DNA of 64,000 nucleotides from Clostridia bacterium (GCA_900751885.1 CAADTH010000045.1:124001-188000), one strand, 5' to 3'; numbered from the stretch's first letter, positions 52,127-61,022 are shown. Notes: a model not told the origin generated them from the sequence alone. Program-made: numbers and translations.

Positions 52127-53473
52127 TTATCGTTTTCCCATTTTCTTCATCTTTTTCATCATCCTTGCCTGCTTTGGACCTGAGAACTGCTTCATCATCT
52201 GCTGCATCTGGTCAAATTGCTTGAGCACCATATTGACATCCTGCACCCTCGTGCCGGATCCCTTTGCAATTCGAACCTTCCGGCTTGCCCCAATGATTTT
52301 TGGCTGCCGGCGTTCTCTTTTTGTCATAGACTGGATGATTGCCTCGACATGCAGAAGCTTTCTCTCGTCCACATCCACGCCGTCGAGCGCCTTTTGGTCC
52401 ACTCCCGGGAGCATCCCCAAAAGCTGAGTAATCGGCCCCATTTTTCGAATCTGCTGGAACTGCTCCAAAAAGTCATCCAAATCAAACTGCTGCTTGCGGA
52501 TTTTTTCCTCCAGCTCGCGTGCCTTTTTCTCGTCGATGGACTCCTGCGCCTTGTCAATCAATGTCAGCACATCACCCATTCCGAGAATTCTTGATGCCAT
52601 ACGCTCTGGATGAAATGGCTCCAAATCGGAAAGCTTTTCGCCCACAGAGGCGTACTTGATTGGCTTTCCTGTTACCTGCCGCACCGAAAGCGCCGCGCCA
52701 CCGCGCGTATCACCATCGAGCTTCGATAAAATAACGCCTGTAACCTCAAGCTCCTGATTGAAATGCTCCGCCACATTGACTGCGTCCTGACCTGTCATGG
52801 CATCGACAACGAGCAAAATCTCATCGGGCTCTGTCGCCTCTTTGATCCGCTGAAGCTCCTGCATCAGCTTCTCGTCAATGTGAAGCCGTCCTGCCGTGTC
52901 CAAAATGACCGGGTCATTCCCATGCTTTTTCGCATGCTCCACTGCCTGGCGCGCAATCTCAACAGGACTTACATCACTGCCGAGTGTAAACACCGGCACG
53001 TTGATTTGCTCTCCCAAAACCTGAAGCTGCTTGATTGCCGCCGGACGGTAGACATCACATGCAACCAAAAGCGGACGCTTTCCCATCTGCTTGGAAAGAT
53101 TCAGCGCAAGCTTCCCGCTTGCCGTCGTCTTACCTGCGCCCTGAAGTCCGCACATCATAAACACAGAAGGCGTACCCCCCGGCGCAAACTGGAGCTTCTC
53201 ATGCTCTCCGCCCATCAGGCTTGTCAATTCATCATTTACAACCTTGATAATCTGCTGTGCTGGCGTCAGGGATTCCAATACCTCCTGACCAAGCGCTTGT
53301 TCCGACACATGGGAGACAAACTCCTTGACCACCTTGAAGTTTACATCCGCCTCCAAAAGCGCCAGCTTTACCTCACGCATGGCGTCCTTGATATCCTTCT
53401 CTGATACCTTGCCCTTTCCCTTGAGCTTTTTAAACACGCCCTGCAACTTATCTCCTAAGCTCTCGAATGCCAC
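52127..53473 (-). CDS. ffh: Signal recognition particle GTPase Ffh
   Basis: 448 residues. N domain, then G domain (GLQGAGKTTASGKLA, DTAGRLHIDEKLM, TKLDGDTRGGAALS with SKLDGD), then a Met-rich M domain (from about 300) that binds SRP RNA and signal sequences. The start is GTG seven bases after GGAGG; an upstream ATG would place the ribosome site inside the gene. Its RNA partner is encoded at 56199-56311. Confidence 0.97.
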   Translation of the reverse strand: MAFESLGDKLQGVFKKLKGKGKVSEKDIKDAMREVKLALLEADVNFKVVKEFVSHVSEQALGQEVLESLTPAQQIIKVVNDELTSLMGGEHEKLQFAPGGTPSVFMMCGLQGAGKTTASGKLALNLSKQMGKRPLLVACDVYRPAAIKQLQVLGEQINVPVFTLGSDVSPVEIARQAVEHAKKHGNDPVILDTAGRLHIDEKLMQELQRIKEATEPDEILLVVDAMTGQDAVNVAEHFNQELEVTGVILSKLDGDTRGGAALSVRQVTGKPIKYASVGEKLSDLEPFHPERMASRILGMGDVLTLIDKAQESIDEKKARELEEKIRKQQFDLDDFLEQFQQIRKMGPITQLLGMLPGVDQKALDGVDVDERKLLHVEAIIQSMTKRERRQPKIIGASRKVRIAKGSGTRVQDVNMVLKQFDQMQQMMKQFSGPKQARMMKKMKKMGKR

Positions 53474-53486
53474 AGCCTCACCTCCT

Positions 53487-53852
53487 TTATATCTCATCCT
53501 TCATTCTCTTTGTAATCTCCTCGAGCTCTTTTATCTTTCCATCCAATACCCGTGCCGCGTTGTATCCCCTGATTTGACCAATCACCTCATCGAGCCTTAC
53601 AAGCTCCTGGTTGAGCGTTGCAAACCGCTCAGCGACACCGAGTGTTTCCTCTAATTCAAGTAGTTGCTTCTCTCCACGCTTGATTGCATCGTGCACGCCC
53701 TGACGTGTGATATTCATATGCTCTGCAATCTCCGCGAGAGAATAATCCTGATTGTAATAATAGTCAAGCACCTGTAGCTGCTTCTGGGTGAGCAGCTCCC
53801 CATAAAAATCCATCAATACATTTACGGTAAGGTCTTTTCCCAATAATACCAC
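53487..53852 (-). CDS. ylxM: YlxM-family helix-turn-helix protein
   Basis: 121 residues. LTQKQLQVLDYYYNQDYSLAEIAEHMNITRQGVHDAIKRGEKQLLELEE is the sigma-4-like helix-turn-helix, followed by a helical tail. The gene always precedes ffh in Bacillota and is thought to modulate SRP assembly. It starts at GTG 53852. The stop lies 13 bases before ffh. Confidence 0.92.
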   Translation of the reverse strand: MVLLGKDLTVNVLMDFYGELLTQKQLQVLDYYYNQDYSLAEIAEHMNITRQGVHDAIKRGEKQLLELEETLGVAERFATLNQELVRLDEVIGQIRGYNAARVLDGKIKELEEITKRMKDEI

Positions 53853-53896
53853 TGCCTTTATTTCAATATTGTAAAGGCACTAAACTTTACATACGA

Positions 53897-53925
53897 ATTA
53901 TACAAAACCATCTGCCGCTTGTCAA
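53897..53925 (-). promoter_or_regulatory. Promoter of the ylxM-ffh-rpsP-khpA operon
   Basis: Perfect TTGACA and TATAAT with a 17-base spacer on the minus strand. Confidence 0.8.
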
Positions 53926-53959
53926 GTCTTTTTTACAAAAAGGTTACACTTCGTTATTT

Positions 53960-54574
53960 TCACCCACAGGTTTCCTCTTTCTCCTTGATTACTTGTACAA
54001 TTTCATGGTATTCCTCCAAGCTCACCAAGCGGTTTAGCACATCCAAAAGCATATTGGCAGAAATCTTAGACGGAAGACCCAGCTCCTTCGCCATCGCTCT
54101 TCGAAGCCCTGCGCTTTTTTCACCGCCGGAAAATCCATCCTGATAGAGCGTTGCTTTGGTGATTTTCCGCCCCGCCTTTGGCGCGGATTTACTTCCATCA
54201 ATGGTACATCCCGCTTTTTTGAGCGCGTCCAATATGACCTCCTCTGAGATTCCCTCCACGCCCAAAAGCCCCTCCTTGCCAGGCTTTGCCTTCCGCTTTT
54301 CTTTTCCATGCACGTCTGGAATATAGGCGTGCTTTACTTGATCTGCCGGAAGGGATTGTTTGATGAAATGTCGGATTTTAAACCCCGCACTGTCAGAGTC
54401 TGTCAAAATAACAATGCCTGTCCTTTGTGCCAGCTTCTCAATTGTTTTCATCCCGTCAGGATTGGAAAAGATAGAAAATCCATGAGTCTGAAAAATGATT
54501 CCGTCGATAAACCGCGACAGCTTGATTTTATCATACACGCCCTCTACAATAATGGCCTCTTTTATCTGATACAT
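53960..54574 (-). CDS. rnmV: Ribonuclease M5
   Basis: 204 residues. It matures 5S rRNA. The Toprim domain has the catalytic Glu in IIVEGVYDKIKL and the DSDSAG pair in ILTDSDSAGFKIRH; the C-terminal helical part (from about 110) is the usual domain of clostridial members. AAGGAGAGGGCA precedes ATG 54574. Confidence 0.9.
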   Translation of the reverse strand: MYQIKEAIIVEGVYDKIKLSRFIDGIIFQTHGFSIFSNPDGMKTIEKLAQRTGIVILTDSDSAGFKIRHFIKQSLPADQVKHAYIPDVHGKEKRKAKPGKEGLLGVEGISEEVILDALKKAGCTIDGSKSAPKAGRKITKATLYQDGFSGGEKSAGLRRAMAKELGLPSKISANMLLDVLNRLVSLEEYHEIVQVIKEKEETCG

Positions 54575-54627
54575 TGCCCTCTCCTTGTGTTTTTTTTCTA
54601 TTATATAGGAAACGTGCGTATTTTTCC

Positions 54628-54669
54628 ATAGCAAAACGGGAAATACCGAAGTATTTCCCGTTTTGCTAT
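54628..54669 (-). promoter_or_regulatory. Perfect 19-bp hairpin upstream of rnmV
   Basis: Arms 54628-54646 and 54651-54669 with loop CGAA. There is no T run on either side, so it is not a standard terminator. It could be an RNA stability or processing element in the rnmV leader. Confidence 0.45.
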
Positions 54670-54688
54670 GCTCTGAATTTACTTTATC

Positions 54689-55036
54689 TCACGCTGTTTT
54701 ATCCGCCTTTTGCCGCTTCTGCTCGATGGTTCTGCCGATAAAATCGTCAATGACGTCCTTTAACGTTGCAGGAGTTACCCTATGGTCGGCAATGGTTTGG
54801 ATGAAATTGAGAGTGTCGTCTCTGTCAAAGAAAATATCCTGAATCAGCTCGCTTTCCTCTCTTTTTCTTCCATCCTCATATGTAGATATTTTGGTGATTT
54901 GAATGCCGTAGCTTTTGAGCTCGCAGTAGCCTTCCCCAATTGTTTTTTCAACGATATAGTATTCTAAAATCATCTGATACGTTTTTAAATCCCTCACGTT
55001 TTCAACAACTCTGGTGTACAAACTCTTTGATTGCAT
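54689..55036 (-). CDS. DUF6514-like protein, function unknown
   Basis: 115 residues, soluble. KTYQMILEYYIVEKTIGEGYCELKSYGIQITKI...IFFDRDDTLNFIQTIADHRVTPATLKDVIDDFIG matches short clostridial proteins of unknown role. GGAGG seven bases before ATG 55036 sets the start. Confidence 0.78.
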   Translation of the reverse strand: MQSKSLYTRVVENVRDLKTYQMILEYYIVEKTIGEGYCELKSYGIQITKISTYEDGRKREESELIQDIFFDRDDTLNFIQTIADHRVTPATLKDVIDDFIGRTIEQKRQKADKTA

Positions 55037-55283
55037 GCTGTTACCTCCACTTTCTATTGTGTTCATTAAAATTATAATATAGGAGCACGCAAAAATCTAT
55101 AAAAACCAATCGCATAAAACTTCACAATCCTTCTAGCATATTCGGAAAACTATACTTTTTTGCTGAAATTTTATCTTGTTCCCCTTGTTTTTTGATAAAA
55201 TCCTCCCTGCTTTTGTCAAACAGTAGGAGACGATTCTCCTTTAAAATCTGAAAACAAGCCTTTTTTCTTGAAAAATTTTCCAG

Positions 55284-55312
55284 TTGATTTCCAGCCTCCC
55301 TCCCGTTATAAT
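55284..55312 (+). promoter_or_regulatory. Promoter of the small membrane gene at 55333
   Basis: TTGATT and TATAAT with a 17-base spacer; the transcript would start about 14 bases before the ATG. The stretch 55037-55283 upstream holds nothing else I recognise. Confidence 0.6.
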
Positions 55313-55332
55313 GAAAAAAAGGAGTTGGTGGT

Positions 55333-55581
55333 ATGAAACAAGTGTGGAATCGGTTAAACAATCTCGATCCCCTGCCCCGGGTCACTTTGTGCTTTGGAAT
55401 CAGTATTTCCCTTACTTTAATTCTGTTGTCGCTGTCATTTTTAATTTTGGAAAACTTATTTTTACCATTTTTCAGCCAAGACCTTTTTCAGAGCTGTGTT
55501 CAGGTTGCAATCGCTGTGCTGTGCGAATGTATCATTCTATCCGCCGCAATGGATATTTACACACTCAAGGTCCGCTCTTAA
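55333..55581 (+). CDS. Small membrane protein, unknown
   Basis: 82 residues with two hydrophobic helices (about 17-38 and 53-70) and a Cys in each. AGGAG lies 8-9 bases before the ATG. Own promoter and terminator. No family recognised. Confidence 0.65.
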   Translation: MKQVWNRLNNLDPLPRVTLCFGISISLTLILLSLSFLILENLFLPFFSQDLFQSCVQVAIAVLCECIILSAAMDIYTLKVRS

Positions 55582-55610
55582 ATACGCCTATGCAGCTTAT
55601 TCATATGCAC

Positions 55611-55642
55611 AAAAAAAACGGGAGCATGCTCCCGTTTTTTTT
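55611..55642. terminator. Bidirectional terminator between 55333 gene and the transducer-like gene
   Basis: A palindrome of A8 CGGGAGCATGCTCCCG T8; serves both converging genes. Confidence 0.9.
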
Positions 55643-56015
55643 AGTCGATTGGATACGCAATCGACGTCATCAGCGTATATTCCGCCTGTGCCGTATCAAG
55701 CCGGCTCACCTGTACCACAACCGGCACACTGGATTCTACCTTGATTGCATACGGCACGCCAACAGGTACTTTTTCTCCCTTATCATCCTCCAGCAGTTCA
55801 ATATGAATATGTTTGGTGCGCTTCGCCTCACATTTATATGTAAAGCCTTCCATTGGCTCCCTGTCTTCAAAATAAATCGAAATGGCAAGCTTCGCATCCT
55901 CATCTCCTGTGTTCACCACACAGATTGCCTCGTGACTTTTATATGGTCCGTTGCTCACCGGCTGCAAAAATCCGTCCGGCGTCAGCCATACCTTTTTTCC
56001 ATATGCTTTGCCCAT
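55641..56015 (-). CDS. Anabaena sensory-rhodopsin-transducer family protein
   Basis: 124 residues. GKKVWLTPDGFLQPVSNGPYKSHEAICVVNTGDEDAKLAISIYFEDREPM, then RTKHIHIELL and VPYAIKVESSVPVVVQVSRLDTAQAEYTLMTSIAYP cover the entire ASRT family pattern. In cyanobacteria it is a soluble tetramer bound to a rhodopsin; in Bacillota it occurs without rhodopsin and is thought to bind sugars or other small ligands. Here too no rhodopsin is present. Confidence 0.9.
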   Translation of the reverse strand: MGKAYGKKVWLTPDGFLQPVSNGPYKSHEAICVVNTGDEDAKLAISIYFEDREPMEGFTYKCEAKRTKHIHIELLEDDKGEKVPVGVPYAIKVESSVPVVVQVSRLDTAQAEYTLMTSIAYPID

Positions 56016-56047
56016 AATATCCTCTCCCTTGTATTAATTTTATTATC

Positions 56048-56076
56048 ATTGTACCATCAACCCATGCCATTTTCAA
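56048..56076 (-). promoter_or_regulatory. Promoter of the transducer-like gene
   Basis: TTGAAA and TACAAT with a 17-base spacer on the minus strand. Confidence 0.55.
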
Positions 56077-56135
56077 CGTATTTTCCGTTTTCCAGAAAAA
56101 AATTATTTTTTCTTTGCTTTTTTCGCAAAAAACAC

Positions 56136-56164
56136 TTGCAGTTTGGGTATAAATATATTATAAT
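56136..56164 (+). promoter_or_regulatory. Promoter of the SRP RNA
   Basis: TTGCAG and TATAAT with a 17-base spacer; transcription would begin near 56171. Confidence 0.65.
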
Positions 56165-56198
56165 AAACTAGTTGTTAAATGAAAATTAGATACAAATT

Positions 56199-56311
56199 GG
56201 CGATGATAACCGAGTCCCGTGCGATTGGACACCGTGAACCTTGTCAGATGGGGAACCAAGCAGCAATAAGCGGAACGTCCGATGTGTTACGGTCAAACTC
56301 GGTTTGAGCCT
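56199..56311 (+). ncRNA. ffs: Signal recognition particle RNA (small bacterial type)
   Basis: Helix 8 is clear: GTGAACCTTGTCAG, the apical GG-GGAA-CC tetraloop hairpin, then AAGCAGC. The closing stem AACCGAGT (56208-56215) pairs perfectly with ACTCGGTT (56297-56304). About 110 nt, so it lacks the Alu-like domain of the long Bacillus RNA. It works with Ffh (52127-53473). Exact ends are approximate. Confidence 0.92.
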
Positions 56312-56325
56312 GTTTTTGAATGTAG

Positions 56326-56345
56326 AACGCCGAAAGGCGTTTTTT
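56326..56345 (+). terminator. Terminator of the SRP RNA
   Basis: AACGCC-GAAA-GGCGTT followed by T5, 15 bases after the RNA body and 25 bases before dnaX. Confidence 0.8.
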
Positions 56346-56370
56346 CGTATAAACTGCGAAGGGGAACAAT

Positions 56371-58146
56371 ATGGCATATCAAGCGATTTATAGAAAATGG
56401 CGCCCCCTGGTTTTTGAAGATATCGTGGGGCAGTCCCATATCACCGATACCCTGAAAAATCAAATTTTAAGCGGCAGAATCGCACACGCATATCTGTTTT
56501 GCGGCACACGCGGAACAGGAAAAACGACCGCCGCTAAAATATTGGCGCGCGCAGTCAACTGTACCAATAATACCACCGGCAGTCCGTGCAACGAATGTCC
56601 GACCTGTAAAGGGATTTTGGACGGAAGTATTTTGGATGTGTCAGAGATTGACGCCGCCTCCAACAACGGTGTGGAAAACATTCGTGAAATCCGCGAAGAG
56701 GTGGTTTATGCGGCATCGCAGACCAAATACCGCGTCTATATTATCGACGAGGTTCATATGCTTTCTACCGGTGCGTTCAACGCACTTTTGAAAACGCTGG
56801 AGGAGCCGCCGGAGCATGTTATCTTCATCCTGGCGACCACAGAAGCGCACAAGGTTCCGCAGACGATTTTGTCAAGGTGCCAGCGGTTCGATTTTAAGCG
56901 CATCAAGCCCTCTGATATTATCCTTCGGATGAAGGAGATTGCCATGGGCGATAATCTTTCCATCACGGAGGACGCCTATGCTCTTTTGGCAAGGCTTGCA
57001 GACGGTTCCATGCGTGACGGTCTGAGTATTCTGGAGCGGTGCGTATCCGCACGCGGGGCTTCCCTCACGGCGGAGGACATCAATCATGTTCTTGGAATCG
57101 CGCCGCAGACATTGGTATTCGAATTGGTGGATGCAACCCTTTCAGGCGATACGGAAAAAATCATTACAATTTTGAATCAGGCGCTTTCCGACGGACGCGA
57201 CATCCATCATTTCATGAATCATGTGCTTAAGCACTTTCGGGATTTGATGGTCTGTAAGGTCTCGTCAACACCAGAAGCTCTGCTCGATTACTCACCGGAG
57301 GACATGACACTCCTTCGGCATCAGGCGGAAAAGACTACTTTCGAAAAAATTTCCAACGCAACCTCCCTTTTGTCGGAAGCACAGGCGGATGCAAAATGGG
57401 TCAAGGCACCGAGAATTATCTATGAGCTGGCGCTAATCAAGCTTTGCCGTCCTGAATTCGACTCCTCGAAGGAGGCGCTTTTAGACCGCATTGGTACGCT
57501 GGAAGAAAAAATAAAGCAGGGAATCACTGTAGCTGCCTCTCAAAAAAAGGACGAACCGCCAAAGGAGAAGCCGAAGGAAAAGCCAAAGAAAAAGGTATCG
57601 CACAGAGTATTCGTGCCGATTGACCAAAGCCAGCTTACAGCAGATCATCCGATCGTTTTAGCGGCTAAAAAGTGGGACAAAATTGCGCAGTCTATCGTGC
57701 GTGCATCCCCGCACCTGATGGGTCCGTTATCAAACCGCAAGGTCACAATCGACGGCGAGGGACTCATTTTGCTGTTTGAAAAAAATGAGGGGATGTCAAA
57801 GAGTATCACAGAGCAGTATCTCAAATCCGTCGAACAGGCTCTTTCCAAAGCGTCCGGCGCTGATTTGAGGGTGAAAACTGCATTTCGGTCAGAAATTGAA
57901 GATATGATGATCGACTTTTGGTCCATCACCGAATCGTCTAAACCGAATTCTCCTCCTCCGGACTGCGAAACGCTAGACCCGATTGACACGCTGGCACAGC
58001 GGTTTCCTGAGATTGTAGAATTCACAGACGACAGTGAGTTTATCAATTATGATTCTGAATCTGAACATTATGCCCAGTCATCCATTGACGAAACTGGTGA
58101 AACGGATGAGGAGGAAGAATTTTTAGAGGAAGATGAAAAAGAATAA
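56371..58146 (+). CDS. dnaX: DNA polymerase III subunit tau/gamma
   Basis: 591 residues. Clamp-loader ATPase: Walker A CGTRGTGKTT, zinc Cys set CNECPTC, Walker B IIDEVHML, sensor TTEAHKVPQTILSRCQRF. From about 395 a Pro/Lys-rich linker leads to a C-terminal domain that is short for tau and ends in a very acidic tail. At 57543-57549 the codons CAA AAA AAG contain an in-frame A-AAA-AAG heptamer, the same as in E. coli dnaX; a -1 shift there would end 24 codons later at 57623, giving a gamma-like 417-residue product. AGGGGAACA precedes the ATG. Confidence 0.95.
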   Translation: MAYQAIYRKWRPLVFEDIVGQSHITDTLKNQILSGRIAHAYLFCGTRGTGKTTAAKILARAVNCTNNTTGSPCNECPTCKGILDGSILDVSEIDAASNNGVENIREIREEVVYAASQTKYRVYIIDEVHMLSTGAFNALLKTLEEPPEHVIFILATTEAHKVPQTILSRCQRFDFKRIKPSDIILRMKEIAMGDNLSITEDAYALLARLADGSMRDGLSILERCVSARGASLTAEDINHVLGIAPQTLVFELVDATLSGDTEKIITILNQALSDGRDIHHFMNHVLKHFRDLMVCKVSSTPEALLDYSPEDMTLLRHQAEKTTFEKISNATSLLSEAQADAKWVKAPRIIYELALIKLCRPEFDSSKEALLDRIGTLEEKIKQGITVAASQKKDEPPKEKPKEKPKKKVSHRVFVPIDQSQLTADHPIVLAAKKWDKIAQSIVRASPHLMGPLSNRKVTIDGEGLILLFEKNEGMSKSITEQYLKSVEQALSKASGADLRVKTAFRSEIEDMMIDFWSITESSKPNSPPPDCETLDPIDTLAQRFPEIVEFTDDSEFINYDSESEHYAQSSIDETGETDEEEEFLEEDEKE

Positions 58147-58176
58147 TAAAAAATTTACTTTTGGAGGTAACGTATC

Positions 58177-58530
58177 ATGGGAAAATACAAAGGATTTGCA
58201 GGTTCAGGAATGAATACAAACAAAAATATGAACAATGTCATCAAGCAGGCGCAAAAGATGCAGGAGGAGATGGAAAAGGTTCAGGGAGAGCTTGAACAAA
58301 AGGAAGTGGAAGCATCCTCCGGCGGCGGTGTCGTGACAGTGAAGGCAAACGGTAAAAAAGAGATTCTTTCTGTTTCCATCAAGCCAGAGGCTGTGGATCC
58401 TGAGGACGTGGAAACCTTGGAGGACTTGGTTTTGGTTGCAGTCAATGACGCAATCAAGCAGGCTGACGACATGATGACAGAGGGCATGAGCGAAGTGACT
58501 GGCGGTTTGAGTATTCCTGGTCTGTTCTAA
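58177..58530 (+). CDS. ybaB: YbaB/EbfC nucleoid-associated protein
   Basis: 117 residues. MNNVIKQAQKMQEEMEKVQGELEQKEVEASSGGGVVTVKANGKKEILSVSIKPE is the family pattern; a Gly-rich N-terminal extension (GKYKGFAGSGMNTNKN) is added. A DNA-binding dimer. Between dnaX and recR as in most Bacillota. Confidence 0.95.
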   Translation: MGKYKGFAGSGMNTNKNMNNVIKQAQKMQEEMEKVQGELEQKEVEASSGGGVVTVKANGKKEILSVSIKPEAVDPEDVETLEDLVLVAVNDAIKQADDMMTEGMSEVTGGLSIPGLF

Positions 58531-58552
58531 ATTGGAAAGGCGGTCTTAATTT

Positions 58553-59149
58553 ATGTATGCGGCTCCGATTGAACAGCTAATCGAATGCTTTGAACAGCTC
58601 CCGGGCGTCGGGCGCAAAAGCGCGGAGAGAATCGCTTTTTATGTGCTTGACAGCATGTCTGAAGGGCAGGTGCAGACTATGGCATCCACGCTCGCAGGCG
58701 CAAAAAAACGAATTATCTTCTGTCAGGAGTGTCAAAACCTCACAGATGAAAACCCTTGCAAAATCTGTTCTTCTCCCAAACGGGATAAGACTATCATCTG
58801 TGTGGTAGAAAACCCAAAGGATGTTTCTGCAATTGAAAAAACAAATGAATATCATGGTCTGTATCATGTACTGCACGGCGCGCTCTCCCCTATGGATGGG
58901 ATCGCACCGGACGATATCAAAATACAAGAATTATTGATGCGCCTTTCAGACGGTACGGTCAAGGAAGTCATTATGGCGACCAACCCAACCGTCAGCGGCA
59001 CAGCCACAGCTGTCTATATCTCCAAGCTCCTCCAGCCAATGGGTGTGCGTGTCACAAGAATCGCACACGGCATTCCGGTGGGAGGCGACTTGGAATACGC
59101 GGATGAAGTCACGCTGATTAAAGCGCTGGAGGGACGGCAGGACATGTAA
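58553..59149 (+). CDS. recR: Recombination mediator RecR
   Basis: 198 residues. Helix-hairpin-helix (LPGVGRKSAERIAFYVL), zinc motif CQECQNLTDENPCKIC, Toprim domain (VVENPKDVSAIE) and a C-terminal Walker-like GIPVGGDLEYADEVTL. It helps RecO load RecA. Standard length. Confidence 0.97.
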   Translation: MYAAPIEQLIECFEQLPGVGRKSAERIAFYVLDSMSEGQVQTMASTLAGAKKRIIFCQECQNLTDENPCKICSSPKRDKTIICVVENPKDVSAIEKTNEYHGLYHVLHGALSPMDGIAPDDIKIQELLMRLSDGTVKEVIMATNPTVSGTATAVYISKLLQPMGVRVTRIAHGIPVGGDLEYADEVTLIKALEGRQDM

Positions 59150-59157
59150 TCTTTTTG

Positions 59158-59186
59158 TTGACTTTTCCAAATAGAACTTATATAAT
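59158..59186 (+). promoter_or_regulatory. Promoter of rhaA
   Basis: TTGACT and TATAAT with a 17-base spacer, directly after recR. Confidence 0.7.
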
Positions 59187-59238
59187 GTTTCTCAGGGAGA
59201 GGTCCACTTTATTATGAAACTGGAGAGGTGTTAAAAGA

Positions 59239-60492
59239 ATGAGTAATGTCGAAAAAAGCTATGAATTAGCAAAAGAATCTTATGCGAAATTTGGTGTAGA
59301 CACAGATAAAGTTCTGGACGCAATGGACAATGTATCCATTTCCATGCACTGCTGGCAGGGCGACGATGTAATCGGATTTGAGGATTCGGGAAGCCTGACA
59401 GGCGGCATCCAGACAACTGGTAATTATCCAGGTAAGGCGAGAAATGCCCAGGAGCTCCGCCAGGATATCGATAAAGTACTTACAATGATTCCAGGGAAAA
59501 ACCACAAAATCAATTTGCATGCGCTTTACGCTGAAACGAACGGCGAAAAAGTCGGACGCGACGAATTAGAGCCAAAGCACTTCCAAAACTGGGTGGACTG
59601 GGCAAAGGAAAAGGGCTTGGGACTTGACTTCAACCCGTCTTATTTCTCTCACCCACTAAGTGAAAACGGAACCTTGACAAACAAGGACGAAGGCATCCGT
59701 AAATTCTGGATTGAGCATGGAAAGCGCAGCCGTAAGATTGCTGAATATTTCGGAAAAGAATTGGGTAAGACCTGTATCACAAACTTCTGGATTCCGGACG
59801 GCTCTAAGGATATTCCTGCTGACCGCGTTGCACCGAGAGCATTGTATAAGGATGCCCTTGACCAGATTTTTGCAGAAAAAATCGATCCGAACTATAATAA
59901 GGATGCGGTTGAGAGTAAGGTCTTTGGAATCGGTCTGGAAAGCTACACAGCAGGCTCTCACGAGTTCTGCATGGGATATGCAATGAAAAATGACAAGCTG
60001 GTTTGTCTGGATGCGGGACATTTTCATCCGACAGAGGTGATTTCCAACAAGATTTCTTCCATTCTGTTGTTTATGGATGAGCTTCTGCTGCACGTCAGCC
60101 GCCCGGTTCGCTGGGACAGTGACCATGTTGTCATTCTGGACGACGAGCTCAACGCAATCGCACAGGAGCTTGTCCGCGGCGACTTCCTCGGAAGAACCCA
60201 TATCGCGCTTGACTTCTTCGACGCAAGCATCAACCGTCTTGCCGCATGGGCAATCGGTACGCGCAACACACAAAAAGCGATTCTCACCGCAATGTGTGAG
60301 CCGTCTGACCTGCTGAAGAAGTTCGAAAATGAAGGCGACTTCACCTCCCGTCTTGCAATAATGGAGGAACTCAAAACATATCCGGCAGGCGCTGTTTGGG
60401 ATTATTACTGTGAGACACGCGGTGTTCCGGTACGTGAAGCATGGCTGTCGGAAGTAAAACAGTATGAAAAAGATGTATTGAGCAAGAGATAA
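59239..60492 (+). CDS. rhaA: L-rhamnose isomerase
   Basis: 417 residues, E. coli RhaA length. It turns L-rhamnose into L-rhamnulose using Mn/Zn. MHCWQGDDVIGFE, GLGLDFNPSYFSHP, NFWIPDGSKD, ESYTAGSHEF, LDAGHFHPTEVISNKIS, WDSDHVVILDDE and LDFFDASINRLAAW match the family, with the metal Glu/Asp/His residues in place. It stands alone, with its own promoter and terminator; no kinase, aldolase or RhaR is in the window, so the rest of the pathway must lie elsewhere. Confidence 0.97.
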   Translation: MSNVEKSYELAKESYAKFGVDTDKVLDAMDNVSISMHCWQGDDVIGFEDSGSLTGGIQTTGNYPGKARNAQELRQDIDKVLTMIPGKNHKINLHALYAETNGEKVGRDELEPKHFQNWVDWAKEKGLGLDFNPSYFSHPLSENGTLTNKDEGIRKFWIEHGKRSRKIAEYFGKELGKTCITNFWIPDGSKDIPADRVAPRALYKDALDQIFAEKIDPNYNKDAVESKVFGIGLESYTAGSHEFCMGYAMKNDKLVCLDAGHFHPTEVISNKISSILLFMDELLLHVSRPVRWDSDHVVILDDELNAIAQELVRGDFLGRTHIALDFFDASINRLAAWAIGTRNTQKAILTAMCEPSDLLKKFENEGDFTSRLAIMEELKTYPAGAVWDYYCETRGVPVREAWLSEVKQYEKDVLSKR

Positions 60493-60501
60493 AACTGATA
60501 A

Positions 60502-60535
60502 GGCTGGCAGGTTGATGACCTGCCGGTCTTTTTTA
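60502..60535 (+). terminator. Terminator of rhaA
   Basis: GGCTGGCAGG and CCTGCCGGTC with a 7-base loop, followed by T6, ten bases after the stop. Confidence 0.85.
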
Positions 60536-60556
60536 TCCCTATCATGGTACACAATT

Positions 60557-60593
60557 TAAAAGGGAGAAAGCAGGCTTGCTTTCTCCCTTTTTC
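60557..60593. terminator. Bidirectional hairpin ending the 60621 gene
   Basis: AAAAGGGAGAAAGCA pairs with TGCTTTCTCCCTTTT around a 4-base loop; T runs occur on both strands. Confidence 0.75.
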
Positions 60594-60620
60594 TGACTAT
60601 CGCGTTTTTATACGCTATTC

Positions 60621-61022
60621 TTATCTCTCTACTATTAGTTTTTTTATCTTCGCAACAGAAACCGGCGCCAATAGGACAGTCAACACAACCAATCCCCAAA
60701 GGTTTCCTGTTGACACATCAAACATGGCAAAATACTCTGTCAAAGCCCTGCCTTCCACTGCAATCATCAACAAGTCAAACAGGTTCGTCAGAAGAAGCCA
60801 GACAATTCCCATGAGAACATACTCCCTCATTGTCCCCCGCTTCAGCTTGGGCAAAAAAATCAGTGTCACAAAAAAGATTGCAACGCATAGGATGACACCG
60901 CTCAGCGGCAATGCAATTTTATTTCCAAGCACTGGCGCAATGATTTTATCCCGCAATCCTCCGTTGAGAATTGCAAGCGGTATAATAGATATCCAAATCA
61001 AAATCGACTGAATGATTTTCAT
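60621..61022 (-). CDS. Four-helix membrane protein, unknown
   Basis: 133 residues. Hydrophobic segments at about 3-20, 34-54, 68-90 and 105-125; a conserved-looking LNGGLRDKIIAPVLG after helix 1. GGAGGG before ATG 61022. No family recognised with certainty. Confidence 0.7.
   Translation of the reverse strand: MKIIQSILIWISIIPLAILNGGLRDKIIAPVLGNKIALPLSGVILCVAIFFVTLIFLPKLKRGTMREYVLMGIVWLLLTNLFDLLMIAVEGRALTEYFAMFDVSTGNLWGLVVLTVLLAPVSVAKIKKLIVER

Noticed and set aside
55122..55385. 87-residue minus-strand open frame
   Set aside because: It overlaps the promoter, ribosome site and first codons of the better-supported plus-strand gene at 55333 and has no start signal. Its C-terminal part looks protein-like, so a decayed gene is not fully excluded.
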